Part shown: one piece after another, positions 16,644-24,813 of the stretch
Layout: the number at the start of each line of letters is the position of its first letter
Numbering within the stretch: position 1 is the first letter of the stretch
NCBI GenBank assembly: GCA_004295045.1
Contig: SHND01000055.1
Span: 12,105-76,104 of the forward strand
From: Chloroflexota bacterium
GTDB taxonomy: Bacteria; Chloroflexota; Anaerolineae; UBA4142; SHND01
Direction: 5' to 3'
Length of the DNA: 64,000 nt
Position numbers and translations under genes: made by a program
The notes under the pieces: model-generated
What the model saw: only the letters and a program-made list of their open reading frames with translations
Database searches by the model: none
What the model was told of the DNA's origin: nothing

Positions 16644-17120
16644 ATGAACTACCAAACCAAAATCGGTCACGCTCATCTCAAAGTCCGCGACTTGGACCGC
16701 GCGGCGGCGTTTTATACAAAATTTTTTTCACTTGAATTCGTCGAACGCGTCGGCGATTCGTATGTCTTTTTGACGGGCGGCGAATTTCATCACGAAATCG
16801 CGTTGCAAAATGTTGGCGCCTACGCGCCGCAACCTTCGCATGAAAGCGTTGGACTTTATCATGTCGCGTTCGAGGTACCCGATAAAATTTCGTTCGCAAA
16901 CGCGTATAAAACTTTGACGGACGCGGGTATCAAGGTTGCGTTAGTTGACCACTGCATCAGTTGGGCGATGTATTTTGATGACCCCGACGGCAATGGCTTG
17001 GAAATTTATTGGGACGCGCGCAACGAACCCGACGGCGTGAAACATTGGCGCGGCATCAATTTGCCGCTGGAAGCGGAAGATGTGATGGCAGTGTTGGAGG
17101 AAAATCAAGTCAAAAGCTAA
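16644..17120 (+). CDS. VOC-superfamily (glyoxalase/extradiol dioxygenase-like) protein
   Basis: The 158-residue protein has two beta-alpha-beta-beta-beta units. Likely metal ligands are the His in GHAHLKVRDLDRA, the His in GLYHVAFEV and the Glu in NGLEIYWD, an arrangement shared with type I extradiol dioxygenases and glyoxalases. Its place between carboxylase subunits suggests a CoA-linked or detoxifying role, but the substrate is unknown; it is distinct from the epimerase at 23.6 kb. Start codon and stop codon both touch heptamer repeats. Confidence 0.85.
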   Translation: MNYQTKIGHAHLKVRDLDRAAAFYTKFFSLEFVERVGDSYVFLTGGEFHHEIALQNVGAYAPQPSHESVGLYHVAFEVPDKISFANAYKTLTDAGIKVALVDHCISWAMYFDDPDGNGLEIYWDARNEPDGVKHWRGINLPLEAEDVMAVLEENQVKS

Positions 17121-17187
17121 AAGTAAAAAGCTAAAAGTTTCGCCTTCGGCCTGCACTTTTAGCTTTTAGCTTTGTACTTTTATCTTT
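17113..17187. repeat. Heptamer inverted-repeat element
   Basis: The left arm is AAAAGCT AAAAGTA AAAAGCT AAAAGTT; the loop is CGCCTTCGGCCTG; the right arm is CTTTTAG CTTTTAG CTTTGTA CTTTTAT CTTT, running straight into ATG of the biotin carboxylase gene. The left arm supplies the stop codon of the VOC gene. Confidence 0.8.
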
Positions 17188-18672
17188 ATGTTTAAAAAGA
17201 TTCTCGTCGCCAATCGTGGTGAAATCGCGGTGCGGGTGCTGCGCGCGTGTCGTGAACTCGGCGTTGAAACGGTCGCGGTGTATTCGGACGCAGACCGCAA
17301 CGCGCTGCATGTGCGTTATGCGGACGAAGCGTACAACATCGGTCCTGCGCCCGCGCGCGAAAGCTATCTGCGGATTGATAAAATTATCGAGGTGGCGCTG
17401 CGCGCCAAAGCGGATGCGATTCATCCGGGCTATGGATTCTTGGCGGAAAATCCGCAGTTTGCGCGCGCGGTGACGGCGGCAGATATTGCGTTCATTGGAC
17501 CGCCCGCGAGCGCGATTCAAGCGATGGGCAATAAAGTGCAAGCGCGCAAACTCGCGCTCAAAGTTGGCGCGCCCGTGGTGCCCGGCGTGTACGATACGCT
17601 GAGTGATGACGCGATTGTCGCGGCGGCGGATGAAATTGGTTATCCCGTGATGATCAAAGCCGCAGCGGGCGGCGGCGGCAAAGGAATGCGGCGCGTGGAT
17701 GTGCGTGAGGAATTGACGAACGCGTTGGCGCGGGCGCACAGCGAAGCGCTGCAAGCATTCGGCGATGATTCCGTGTATATCGAAAAAGCAATGACAGGCG
17801 TGCGGCATGTCGAGTTTCAAATTCTCGCTGACACCAAAGGCAATGTGATTCATCTCGGCGAACGCGAATGTTCGCTGCAGCGACGGCATCAAAAATTGGT
17901 GGAAGAAGCTCCATCTGTCGCGCTCGACGAGAATTTACGCGCGCGGATGGGCGCAGCAGCTGTGAACATTGCAAAAGTGGCGAATTATGTGAACGCCGGA
18001 ACGATGGAATTTTTGGTGGATCGGGATTCCAATTTTTATTTTTTGGAAATGAATACGCGTTTGCAAGTAGAGCATCCCGTAACGGAATTGGTCACCGGCG
18101 TGGACATTGTCAAAGAGCAAATTCGCATCGCGTCGGGACGTCCGCTGTCATTGAAGCAAGAAAATGTTGTGATGCGCGGTTGGGCAATCGAGTGTCGCAT
18201 CACCGCCGAGGACCCGTTCAATAATTTTTTGCCTTCGACGGGAAAAATCATCAAATTGAGCGAACCGACCGGGCCCGGTGTGCGCGTCGAAACGGGCTTG
18301 TACGAAGGGATGGAGGTTTCGCTGTTCTACGACCCATTGATCGCGAAACTGTGCGTGTGGGGCGAAACGCGCGCGGCGGCGATTGTGCGGATGCGGCGGG
18401 CGCTTTCCGAGTTTCACATTATGGGCATTTCGAGCTCCATTCCCTTTCATCAGCATATGATGGAAAGTACGAATTTTATGGGCGGACACTTTGACACGCG
18501 CTTTGTAGAAGAAAAAGTGGTTATGGAGCAGGGCGCGGACGAAGAAAAGGAGCGCATCGCTGCAATCGTCGCCGCGCTGCTCACCCATGAGCGACGACAA
18601 ACTGCGCTGACGATCCCGCCCACGAATGGCTCGAATGTCAAGAGTTGGCGTAATCAAGGATGGCGGAGTTAG
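17188..18672 (+). CDS. accC: Biotin carboxylase subunit of acyl-CoA carboxylase
   Basis: The 494-residue ATP-grasp enzyme carboxylates biotin on BCCP using ATP and bicarbonate. It starts MFKKILVANRGEIAVRVLRA. The glycine loop AAAGGGGKGMR, bicarbonate/biotin region ECSLQRRHQKLVEEAP and catalytic EMNTRLQVEHPVTE are intact. Length is that of a free subunit, slightly extended at the C terminus. It is directly followed by the BCCP gene and together with pccB makes a complete carboxylase. No ribosome site is seen; the ATG follows a repeat arm. Confidence 0.95.
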   Translation: MFKKILVANRGEIAVRVLRACRELGVETVAVYSDADRNALHVRYADEAYNIGPAPARESYLRIDKIIEVALRAKADAIHPGYGFLAENPQFARAVTAADIAFIGPPASAIQAMGNKVQARKLALKVGAPVVPGVYDTLSDDAIVAAADEIGYPVMIKAAAGGGGKGMRRVDVREELTNALARAHSEALQAFGDDSVYIEKAMTGVRHVEFQILADTKGNVIHLGERECSLQRRHQKLVEEAPSVALDENLRARMGAAAVNIAKVANYVNAGTMEFLVDRDSNFYFLEMNTRLQVEHPVTELVTGVDIVKEQIRIASGRPLSLKQENVVMRGWAIECRITAEDPFNNFLPSTGKIIKLSEPTGPGVRVETGLYEGMEVSLFYDPLIAKLCVWGETRAAAIVRMRRALSEFHIMGISSSIPFHQHMMESTNFMGGHFDTRFVEEKVVMEQGADEEKERIAAIVAALLTHERRQTALTIPPTNGSNVKSWRNQGWRS

Positions 18673-19170
18673 ATGCACTACACTTGCATTGTTGGCGAGC
18701 GTACCTATGAAATTCGCCCCGGCGCGAATCAAGCCGTTGAGGTAAACGGCGAACCGCACCGCGCGGATTTTCAAACGATTGACGGCGGCGCGTTGTACTC
18801 GCTGTTGCTGGATAATCATTCGTGGCAAGTTTTGGTGGAACGCAACGGCGATGAATATCGCGTTTCAATTGATGGCGATTTATATGTGGTGAGCGTACAG
18901 GATGAACGCACGCGTAAAATTCAAAAAGCACTGAACCGCGCAGCCAAAGACGCGGGCGAGTTTATTCTGAAAGCGCCGATGCCGGGACTCGTGCGCGGGG
19001 TCACTGTGCAAACGGGACAGGAGGTGCAAAAAGGGCAGGGCTTGGTCATTCTCGAAGCGATGAAGATGGAGAATGAACTGCGTGCGCCGCGCGTTGGTGT
19101 CGTCCGCGATATCCGCGTCAAGCCCGGCGATGCCGTCGAACTGGGACAAGCATTGGTGATACTTCAGTAA
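18673..19170 (+). CDS. Biotin carboxyl carrier protein
   Basis: The 165-residue protein ends in a biotinyl domain (about 95-165) with the attachment motif LEAMKMENEL; Lys131 is the expected biotinylation site and BirA at 2.9 kb the likely ligase. The first 90 residues (YEIRPGANQAVEVNGEPHRA...) resemble the linker regions of propionyl-CoA or pyruvate carboxylases that contact the carboxyltransferase. The ATG immediately follows the stop of the biotin carboxylase, with GGAG inside the preceding gene, so the two are coupled. Confidence 0.94.
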   Translation: MHYTCIVGERTYEIRPGANQAVEVNGEPHRADFQTIDGGALYSLLLDNHSWQVLVERNGDEYRVSIDGDLYVVSVQDERTRKIQKALNRAAKDAGEFILKAPMPGLVRGVTVQTGQEVQKGQGLVILEAMKMENELRAPRVGVVRDIRVKPGDAVELGQALVILQ

Positions 19171-19257
19171 AAGAGGTTCCCGAAACGTTTCGCAAATTGC
19201 GTGCGGAAACACACGCACAAGGCAGAGGCGAACGTTACATTTCCAAAGGAGGAAGCG

Positions 19258-20016
19258 ATGGCAAGCAAAAAGAAATCCGATGGGCAAGACAGCATGTTGA
19301 ACAAGGTTGCAAAAGCGATTGGCGGCGCAGTTGGCACTGCGCAAGGAACCGCCGAAGTTGCAATGGCAACGGTTAAGGACGCGGGCGGCGCAATGGTGGA
19401 CAAAGCGCAAGTTGGCGCAAGCGCGGTTAGCGAAAAAGCGAGCGAAGCGGCTGCCTCCGCGCCAAAGGTGGCAGCGAGTGTGCAAAAGAACGCCGCGAAA
19501 ACACAAAAGCAATTGCTGGCAGACGCGAAACGTCAATTGGCGTCGGTGGAAAAATTGATGGCGAAAGAGCTGGCCGCGGCAAAAGCGCGTTGGGCGGCAG
19601 CCACCAAAACTCTGCACAAGAGCGCCAAGACTGCCAAGGCGGAAACGGTCGAAGCACAAACCGCGCTCGTTGCGGATGCAAAGGCACAAATTGATACGGC
19701 GACCAAAGCGGCGCAAAAGCAAGTGCGTGCCGCGCGCAAACAAATTGCTGTCGCAGAAAATGCGTTGACCTCAAAAGCAAAGGATACGTCCAAGTCGGCG
19801 CAAGCGCTGGTCAAGCAGCAAACGAAAGCGGCGCGCGCTCAATCCGCAGCGGCGCAAAAAACTTTTAACGCGCAATTGAAGAACGTACAAAAGCAAGTGG
19901 CGCGCGTTGAAAAAGCGGCGGGCAAAAATGTGAAAATGGCTCGCAAGCGCGCAGGCAAAACTGTCAAAGCCGCGCAAAAAGGGATGGCAGATACGGTAAA
20001 GGCAGCGACCAAGTAA
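19258..20016 (+). CDS. Ala/Lys-rich helical protein
   Basis: The 252-residue protein is not assigned to a known family. It is very rich in Ala, Lys, Thr and Gln and contains repeated helical segments such as AAKTQKQLLADAKRQLAS and KAAQKQVRAARKQIA. It lacks a signal peptide and membrane segments. Such composition is seen in histone H1-like nucleoid proteins, in LEA-type desiccation proteins and in phasins. AAAGGAGG 7 bases before ATG 19258 decides the start. It follows the BCCP gene by 87 bases. Nucleoid binding is the guess suggested by the lysine-rich C-terminal half. Confidence 0.8.
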   Translation: MASKKKSDGQDSMLNKVAKAIGGAVGTAQGTAEVAMATVKDAGGAMVDKAQVGASAVSEKASEAAASAPKVAASVQKNAAKTQKQLLADAKRQLASVEKLMAKELAAAKARWAAATKTLHKSAKTAKAETVEAQTALVADAKAQIDTATKAAQKQVRAARKQIAVAENALTSKAKDTSKSAQALVKQQTKAARAQSAAAQKTFNAQLKNVQKQVARVEKAAGKNVKMARKRAGKTVKAAQKGMADTVKAATK

Positions 20017-20110
20017 CTTGGTGGCGGGAGCGGAAATTCAGCTGGACGGGGCGGGGCGTATATAATCACGTTACCGCCTCGTTCATTTTGCAGAGACACG
20101 GATACGCGCG

Positions 20111-21259
20111 TCAATGCGGCACAAAGCGAAAGAGGAAACGCCGTTGCACGAGGAGCCAAATGAATAGAATGGTAGCAACTTCGTAAATTCCGCTTGTCTC
20201 GAGCGGCAAAGATGCCTGAAACGAACGGTAGGTGTACGTGAAAATCAGATGTACCATAAAGACGTACAAAGACGCCTGTCCTAACGGAATCAGCAGTTTG
20301 GCGGGGACTCGCGACAGGGGCAGCCAAAAATGAGTGACGAACCAGTAGATTACCAAGGCAAGGACGCAAAAGTTTAATAGGCGACCGACGCCCAAAAAGG
20401 TTTTATCGAACCAAAAATCATAGCTTGCATCATTCCAAACAACAGCGCCGGAACTCCACAACTGCCGCAGCACGAAAAAGAGTAAAAATAGAACCGCGAC
20501 CCATACACCGGGATACAAAGTTGAGAGACGATGCCAAAACTGTAACAGCTGCTTTCGATTAACAAATGTCACAATTCCACCCACAAAGAGCAGCTGCCAA
20601 ACCATCACCGGAAAGTTTGAATCGGCTTTGTTGGAAAATTGCCACATAAATATTTCCGGGAAAGAACGGTTAAAAACGTACAAGGTCAGCGAACCAGCCA
20701 AAAGCCAGCGTGTTTTGTGAGTGTGAATGAGCCAAAGAATCAGCGGGGTAAAACAGAGCAGCAGGATATAAAGTAGAATGATGTCAAAGCCGAATGGCGC
20801 GTAATGCAAAGTCGCGATCTCGCTGACGAGTTCCAAAGGCGAGGTGGGAGGAGCATGACGTTTGAAAGGTTTGAGTGGGAATGCAAAATAGTTTAGCAAA
20901 AGCAAAATGCCCAGAAAAACGACATATGCCAAATACAAATGAAGGACGCGCCGACCGACGCGGCGCAGCATTGCGCGAAAACCTTTTGTTTCCAGCAGTG
21001 GCAAATACACCAAAGCAGCCACCATTCCGGAGATGAAAACAAAGCCCTCTGCTGCCGAAACCGTTCCCAATGATTCGTAGGTGAGCCGTGAGATCCACGC
21101 TTCGCGATAATGGTCAATGATCATCACCACCAGAAAAAGTCCGCGCAGAAAATCGAGTCGCAAATCGCGTTTCGATTGCTGCGGATCATATTTCCAAGCG
21201 GCAATGGAAAAAGGACGCAGACTGGTGATCGTAACACTGTTGACAAATTGACGCAGCAT
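20111..21259 (-). CDS. OpgC-family polytopic membrane protein
   Basis: The 382-residue protein has about ten membrane helices. The start of the domain, RDLRLDFLRGLFLVVMIIDH, is typical of OpgC-type acyltransferase-like proteins, which decorate periplasmic glucans in proteobacteria. What it modifies in this organism is unknown, since osmoregulated glucan genes are not in the window. It lies on the minus strand between two plus-strand parts of the acyl-CoA cluster and does not look functionally linked to them. Confidence 0.85.
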   Translation of the reverse strand: MLRQFVNSVTITSLRPFSIAAWKYDPQQSKRDLRLDFLRGLFLVVMIIDHYREAWISRLTYESLGTVSAAEGFVFISGMVAALVYLPLLETKGFRAMLRRVGRRVLHLYLAYVVFLGILLLLNYFAFPLKPFKRHAPPTSPLELVSEIATLHYAPFGFDIILLYILLLCFTPLILWLIHTHKTRWLLAGSLTLYVFNRSFPEIFMWQFSNKADSNFPVMVWQLLFVGGIVTFVNRKQLLQFWHRLSTLYPGVWVAVLFLLFFVLRQLWSSGAVVWNDASYDFWFDKTFLGVGRLLNFCVLALVIYWFVTHFWLPLSRVPAKLLIPLGQASLYVFMVHLIFTYTYRSFQASLPLETSGIYEVATILFIWLLVQRRFLFRFVPH

Positions 21260-21335
21260 GGCGAGTTCGTCGAGATTGTACGGACGAAAAAATTAATGTC
21301 AAGAGCGCTTGAGTTCAGGTGCGAGCGGATGAGAT

Positions 21336-22934
21336 ATGAAACATACTAACGAGAACGCGAAGTACGAAACCCTTTCCGGGATCGAAAGCGAACGCATTTA
21401 TTCCCCCGACAATACGCGTATCGAGTATTTGCAAGAGCTCGGCTTTCCGGGCGAATTTCCATTTACGCGCGGGATTCAGCCGACGATGTATCGCGGACGC
21501 TTGTGGACGATGCGGCAGTACGCGGGCTTTGCAAGCGCGGAAGAATCGAACGCGCGCTACAAATATCTCTTGTCGCAGGGACAAACCGGACTTTCGGTCG
21601 CGTTCGACCTACCGACGCAGACGGGCTACGATTCCGATGCTCCGATGGCGGAAGGCGAAGTGGGCAAAGTGGGCGTCCCCATTTCTTCTTTGGAAGATAT
21701 GGAACAATTATTTGACGGCATACCGCTCGACCGAGTTTCGACGTCAATGACCATCAACGCGACCGCGCCAATTTTGCTCGCGTTGTACATCGCGGTTGCG
21801 CGAAAACAAGGCGTCCCGAACGCGAAAATTCGCGGCACCACGCAGAATGATATTTTAAAAGAATACATTGCGCGCGGCACATACATTTATCCGCCCGCGC
21901 CCTCGATGCGTTTGGCGGTGGATGTGATTGAATATTGCGCGCGGAATTTACCCGGTTGGAATCCGATTTCGATTTCGGGTTATCACATTCGCGAAGCGGG
22001 TGCGACGGCGGTGCAAGAAATCGCGTTCACCTTTGCCAATGCCATCGAGTACGTGAACGCGTCGTTGGCGCGCGGGTTAAAGATTGACGATTTCGCGCCG
22101 CAACTTTCCTTTTTCTTTGTGTCGCAAATGGATTTTTGCGAAGAGATCGCAAAATTTCGCGCGGCGCGGCGCTTGTGGGCGAATATCATCAGAGAAAAAT
22201 TTGGCGCGAACGATCCGCGTTCGATGATGTTGCGTTTTCATACCCAAACGGCGGGTGTCTCCCTTACCGCGCAGCAGCCCGAAAACAATATCGTTCGCAC
22301 GGCAATCGAGGCGCTGGCAGCGGTCTTGGGCGGAACGCAATCGCTGCACACCAATTCGTACGATGAAGCGCTGGCGCTGCCCACACAAGAATCCGCGCAA
22401 ATCGCGTTACGCACGCAGCAAATCATCGGCTACGAATCGGGTGTGACGAATACGATTGATGCTGTCGCGGGCAGTTATTACATTGAACACCTCACAGACG
22501 AAATTGAAACGCGTGTGCGCGATTATCTTGCGCAAGTGGAACGGCTCGGGGGCGCACAGCGCGCGATTGAAACCGGCTATGTTAATCGCGAGATTCAAGA
22601 GTCAGCGTGGAAATTTCAAAAAGCCGTGGATGATGGTGAACGCACCGTCGTCGGTGTGAACGAATTTGTGATGGAAGAAGAAATCAAACCGCGCATCCAG
22701 CATCCCGATCCCGCCGTGCAAGCGAAACAAAAAGCGCGTTTGCGTGAATTGCGCGCAAGACGTGATGCCGCGCGTTGGAATGAATCGCTGCGCGCATTGG
22801 AAAATGCGGCGCGGGGAAATGATAATTTGATGCCGCACATTTTGAGTTGTGTAGAGGCGTACGCGACGGTGGGCGAAATTTCGGATACGCTGCGACGCGT
22901 GTTCGGCGAGTATCGCGGCAGCGCGGCATTTTGA
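21336..22934 (+). CDS. Methylmalonyl-CoA mutase large subunit
   Basis: The 532-residue protein is the TIM-barrel substrate domain of B12-dependent acyl-CoA mutases, without the C-terminal B12-binding domain. Tyr62 in TMRQYAGF and Arg180 in KEYIARGTY correspond to Tyr89 and Arg207 of the Propionibacterium enzyme, the pair that marks methylmalonyl-CoA as substrate. It interconverts (R)-methylmalonyl-CoA and succinyl-CoA, downstream of the carboxylase and epimerase encoded nearby. A separate B12-binding small subunit is needed but is not in the window. The methyltransferase gene follows after 2 bases. Confidence 0.93.
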   Translation: MKHTNENAKYETLSGIESERIYSPDNTRIEYLQELGFPGEFPFTRGIQPTMYRGRLWTMRQYAGFASAEESNARYKYLLSQGQTGLSVAFDLPTQTGYDSDAPMAEGEVGKVGVPISSLEDMEQLFDGIPLDRVSTSMTINATAPILLALYIAVARKQGVPNAKIRGTTQNDILKEYIARGTYIYPPAPSMRLAVDVIEYCARNLPGWNPISISGYHIREAGATAVQEIAFTFANAIEYVNASLARGLKIDDFAPQLSFFFVSQMDFCEEIAKFRAARRLWANIIREKFGANDPRSMMLRFHTQTAGVSLTAQQPENNIVRTAIEALAAVLGGTQSLHTNSYDEALALPTQESAQIALRTQQIIGYESGVTNTIDAVAGSYYIEHLTDEIETRVRDYLAQVERLGGAQRAIETGYVNREIQESAWKFQKAVDDGERTVVGVNEFVMEEEIKPRIQHPDPAVQAKQKARLRELRARRDAARWNESLRALENAARGNDNLMPHILSCVEAYATVGEISDTLRRVFGEYRGSAAF

Positions 22935-22936
22935 AA

Positions 22937-23602
22937 ATGGAAGATTCCAGATTGCAAGAACAAATCGAATATTATCGCGCCCGCGCATCCGAATACGAAG
23001 CGACGGCATTGCCAAAACATGCAGATGGCGCTAAAGGGGCGATGGCGCGTGAATGGGAAAATGCCAGACGCGTCGTACATGCGCTTCCAAATTACGCAGC
23101 AATTTTGGAATTGGCGTGCGGGACGGGTGTGTGGACGCGTTTGTTGGCACAGCATACGGAGCATTTGACCGCGCTCGATGCCGCGCCCGAAATGTTGGAA
23201 CTCAATCGCGCGAACGTCGGTGACCCGCGTGTGAACTATGAATGTGTGAATTTGTTCGAATGGGAGCCGACGCAGCAATACGAATTGGTCTTTATGGCGT
23301 TCTGGCTGTCGCATGTCCCCGACGCGCGACTTGGCGCGTTCTTGTCGCGCGTGCGGCGCGCCCTGAAGCCAAATGGGCAGGTCTTTATTTTGGATGAACC
23401 GCGCGGGACGAAGAATGTGATTCCGACGATAGACAATACGCAGGCGCGTACGCTGGACGATGGACGCACGTTCAACATTGTGAAAGAGTATTACGACCCT
23501 GAGGAATTGTGTGAACGCATGACACAAATTGGATTCACGTTCGTTGAGATTTCGCGCGGCGATTATTTTTTCTGGCTGCGCGGGGGACGAAAGGACAAAT
23601 GA
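22937..23602 (+). CDS. Class I SAM-dependent methyltransferase
   Basis: The 221-residue enzyme has a Rossmann-like fold with SAM motif I ILELACGTGVWTRLLA, an acidic residue in LTALDAAPEML, and LSHVPDARLGAFLSRVRRALKPNGQVFILDE. The substrate is unknown. It starts 2 bases after the mutase stop codon and overlaps the epimerase by ATGA, so it is coupled to the methylmalonyl-CoA genes. A link to that pathway is suggested only by position. Confidence 0.9.
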   Translation: MEDSRLQEQIEYYRARASEYEATALPKHADGAKGAMAREWENARRVVHALPNYAAILELACGTGVWTRLLAQHTEHLTALDAAPEMLELNRANVGDPRVNYECVNLFEWEPTQQYELVFMAFWLSHVPDARLGAFLSRVRRALKPNGQVFILDEPRGTKNVIPTIDNTQARTLDDGRTFNIVKEYYDPEELCERMTQIGFTFVEISRGDYFFWLRGGRKDK

Positions 23603-24009
23603 CCAAACGCCTCGACCACATCGGCATTGCGGTACAAGATATCAACGACGCGCTGAAATTTTTTGAAAGCGCGTTGGGGATGAAACTCGAACACGTTGCT
23701 ACCGAAGAGGGCGGGAAAACGGACGTGGCATTTCTGCCCATCGGCGAGAGCGAAATCGAGTTGGTGCAAACGCATGACCCCGAAAGCGGATTGGGAAAAT
23801 TTCTCGCCAAGCGCGGCGAGGGGATTCATCACATTTGTTTTGAGGTGGATGATATTCGAGCGGCGATGGCGCGTTTGCAAGAAAATGGCGCGCAGTTGAT
23901 TGACGAAACGCCGCGCGTGAATGCGAGCGGGATGCAATACGCATTCATTCATCCGAAAAGCGCGCACGGCGTTTTGATAGAGTTGTATCAAAAGGCAACT
24001 GAAAAATAA
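23599..24009 (+). CDS. mce: Methylmalonyl-CoA epimerase
   Basis: The 136-residue VOC-fold enzyme interconverts (S)- and (R)-methylmalonyl-CoA, linking the carboxylase product to the mutase substrate. It begins TKRLDHIGIAVQDINDALKFF and shows the family pattern with metal ligands His in DHIGIA, Glu/Gln around EIELVQTHDPES, His in GIHHICFEV and Glu in HGVLIEL. Its place after the mutase strongly supports the call. Confidence 0.93.
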   Translation: MTKRLDHIGIAVQDINDALKFFESALGMKLEHVATEEGGKTDVAFLPIGESEIELVQTHDPESGLGKFLAKRGEGIHHICFEVDDIRAAMARLQENGAQLIDETPRVNASGMQYAFIHPKSAHGVLIELYQKATEK

Positions 24010-24021
24010 ATGCAGGGCATA

Positions 24022-24408
24022 TTATGCCCTGCGAGGTTCCGAATGTTTTGATTTTTTGGCGCGTTTGTGGCGCTTGTAAATCGTTTTGCCTGTGCGCTTG
24101 ATTTCGCCGAGAAACGTTTGGCGTGGGGCGCGACTGTATTCGCCGACACTATAACCGAGAGGCGAAATCATTGCATCCTGCAAATCGGGATAACCTAATT
24201 TAGCGCGCCCAAGAATTCCTTGACGTTCCCAACGAGATTTACTAGCAAAATCTCGCGAGATAACAGCGAAATCAATATCACTCCAAGTGTGAGGAATGCC
24301 CTTTGCATAGGAACCATACAGAACAATCCGCTCGACTTGAATTGTCGGCTCCAATGCTTTTTTGTACTTGCGCGCTAGGTCGCGGATTTCAGTTTCTGTT
24401 CTAACCAT
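24022..24408 (-). CDS. MNT-domain nucleotidyltransferase (antitoxin of HEPN-MNT pair)
   Basis: The 128-residue protein has the minimal nucleotidyltransferase signature YGSYAKG followed by SDIDFAV, as in MntA antitoxins that AMPylate the HEPN toxin. The third acidic residue is not clearly placed. Its basic C-terminal tail (KRHKRAKKSKHSEPRRA) is unusual. The ATG at 24408 lies inside the preceding HEPN gene (34-base overlap), so the two are cotranscribed and translationally coupled. Confidence 0.85.
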   Translation of the reverse strand: MVRTETEIRDLARKYKKALEPTIQVERIVLYGSYAKGIPHTWSDIDFAVISRDFASKSRWERQGILGRAKLGYPDLQDAMISPLGYSVGEYSRAPRQTFLGEIKRTGKTIYKRHKRAKKSKHSEPRRA

Positions 24409-24755
24409 TTTGCTACCTCACGAGTGTTTGTGAGACACGCTTGAGCAATCTGATGATTGTATTCTTTCAAGTCTTCTGGATAGCGTGTTGGTACGCCCTT
24501 TGCAGAAAGTTCTAAAACAAACGTCGCATATTCAGGTGGAAATTCAATATTCGACAGTCGCGCAAGTTTGTCCAGTTCGTGAATCTTTGGCGGAAACATT
24601 TCGGTGAATTCTGTGATACACGCCTTCAAAAGTTTCTCAATCGCCAAGTGACACATGAAAACAACATAAACATAGCGTTTTGTCTTGAGCAAATGCTTGG
24701 CGGTGACCAAATCGTATTCTGCTAATTCAATCCAGTGTGCTGTGTGCTTTTTCAC
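24375..24755 (-). CDS. HEPN-domain protein (toxin of HEPN-MNT pair)
   Basis: The 126-residue helical protein matches the HEPN pattern: [33 protein letters not shown], and the RYPEDL region near the C terminus. HEPN toxins act as RNases using an R-x4-6-H motif; the motif here is not obvious, so RNase activity is uncertain. The GTG at 24755 is preferred because a consensus TTGACA-N17-TATACT promoter ends 7 bases upstream, giving a leaderless transcript; the frame is open further upstream. Confidence 0.85.
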   Translation of the reverse strand: MKKHTAHWIELAEYDLVTAKHLLKTKRYVYVVFMCHLAIEKLLKACITEFTEMFPPKIHELDKLARLSNIEFPPEYATFVLELSAKGVPTRYPEDLKEYNHQIAQACLTNTREVAKWLEQKLKSAT

Positions 24756-24762
24756 GCCAAAA

Positions 24763-24791
24763 AGTATAACGCAGCCATTTTTGCCTGTCAA
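24763..24791 (-). promoter_or_regulatory. Consensus promoter of the HEPN-MNT operon
   Basis: On the minus strand TTGACA (24791-24786) and TATACT (24768-24763) are separated by exactly 17 bases. The expected transcription start coincides with the GTG at 24755. It lies in the short divergent gap shared with the isobutyryl-CoA mutase-like gene. Confidence 0.75.
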
Positions 24792-24813
24792 CACAAATAG
24801 GAGGTTTTTTGTC

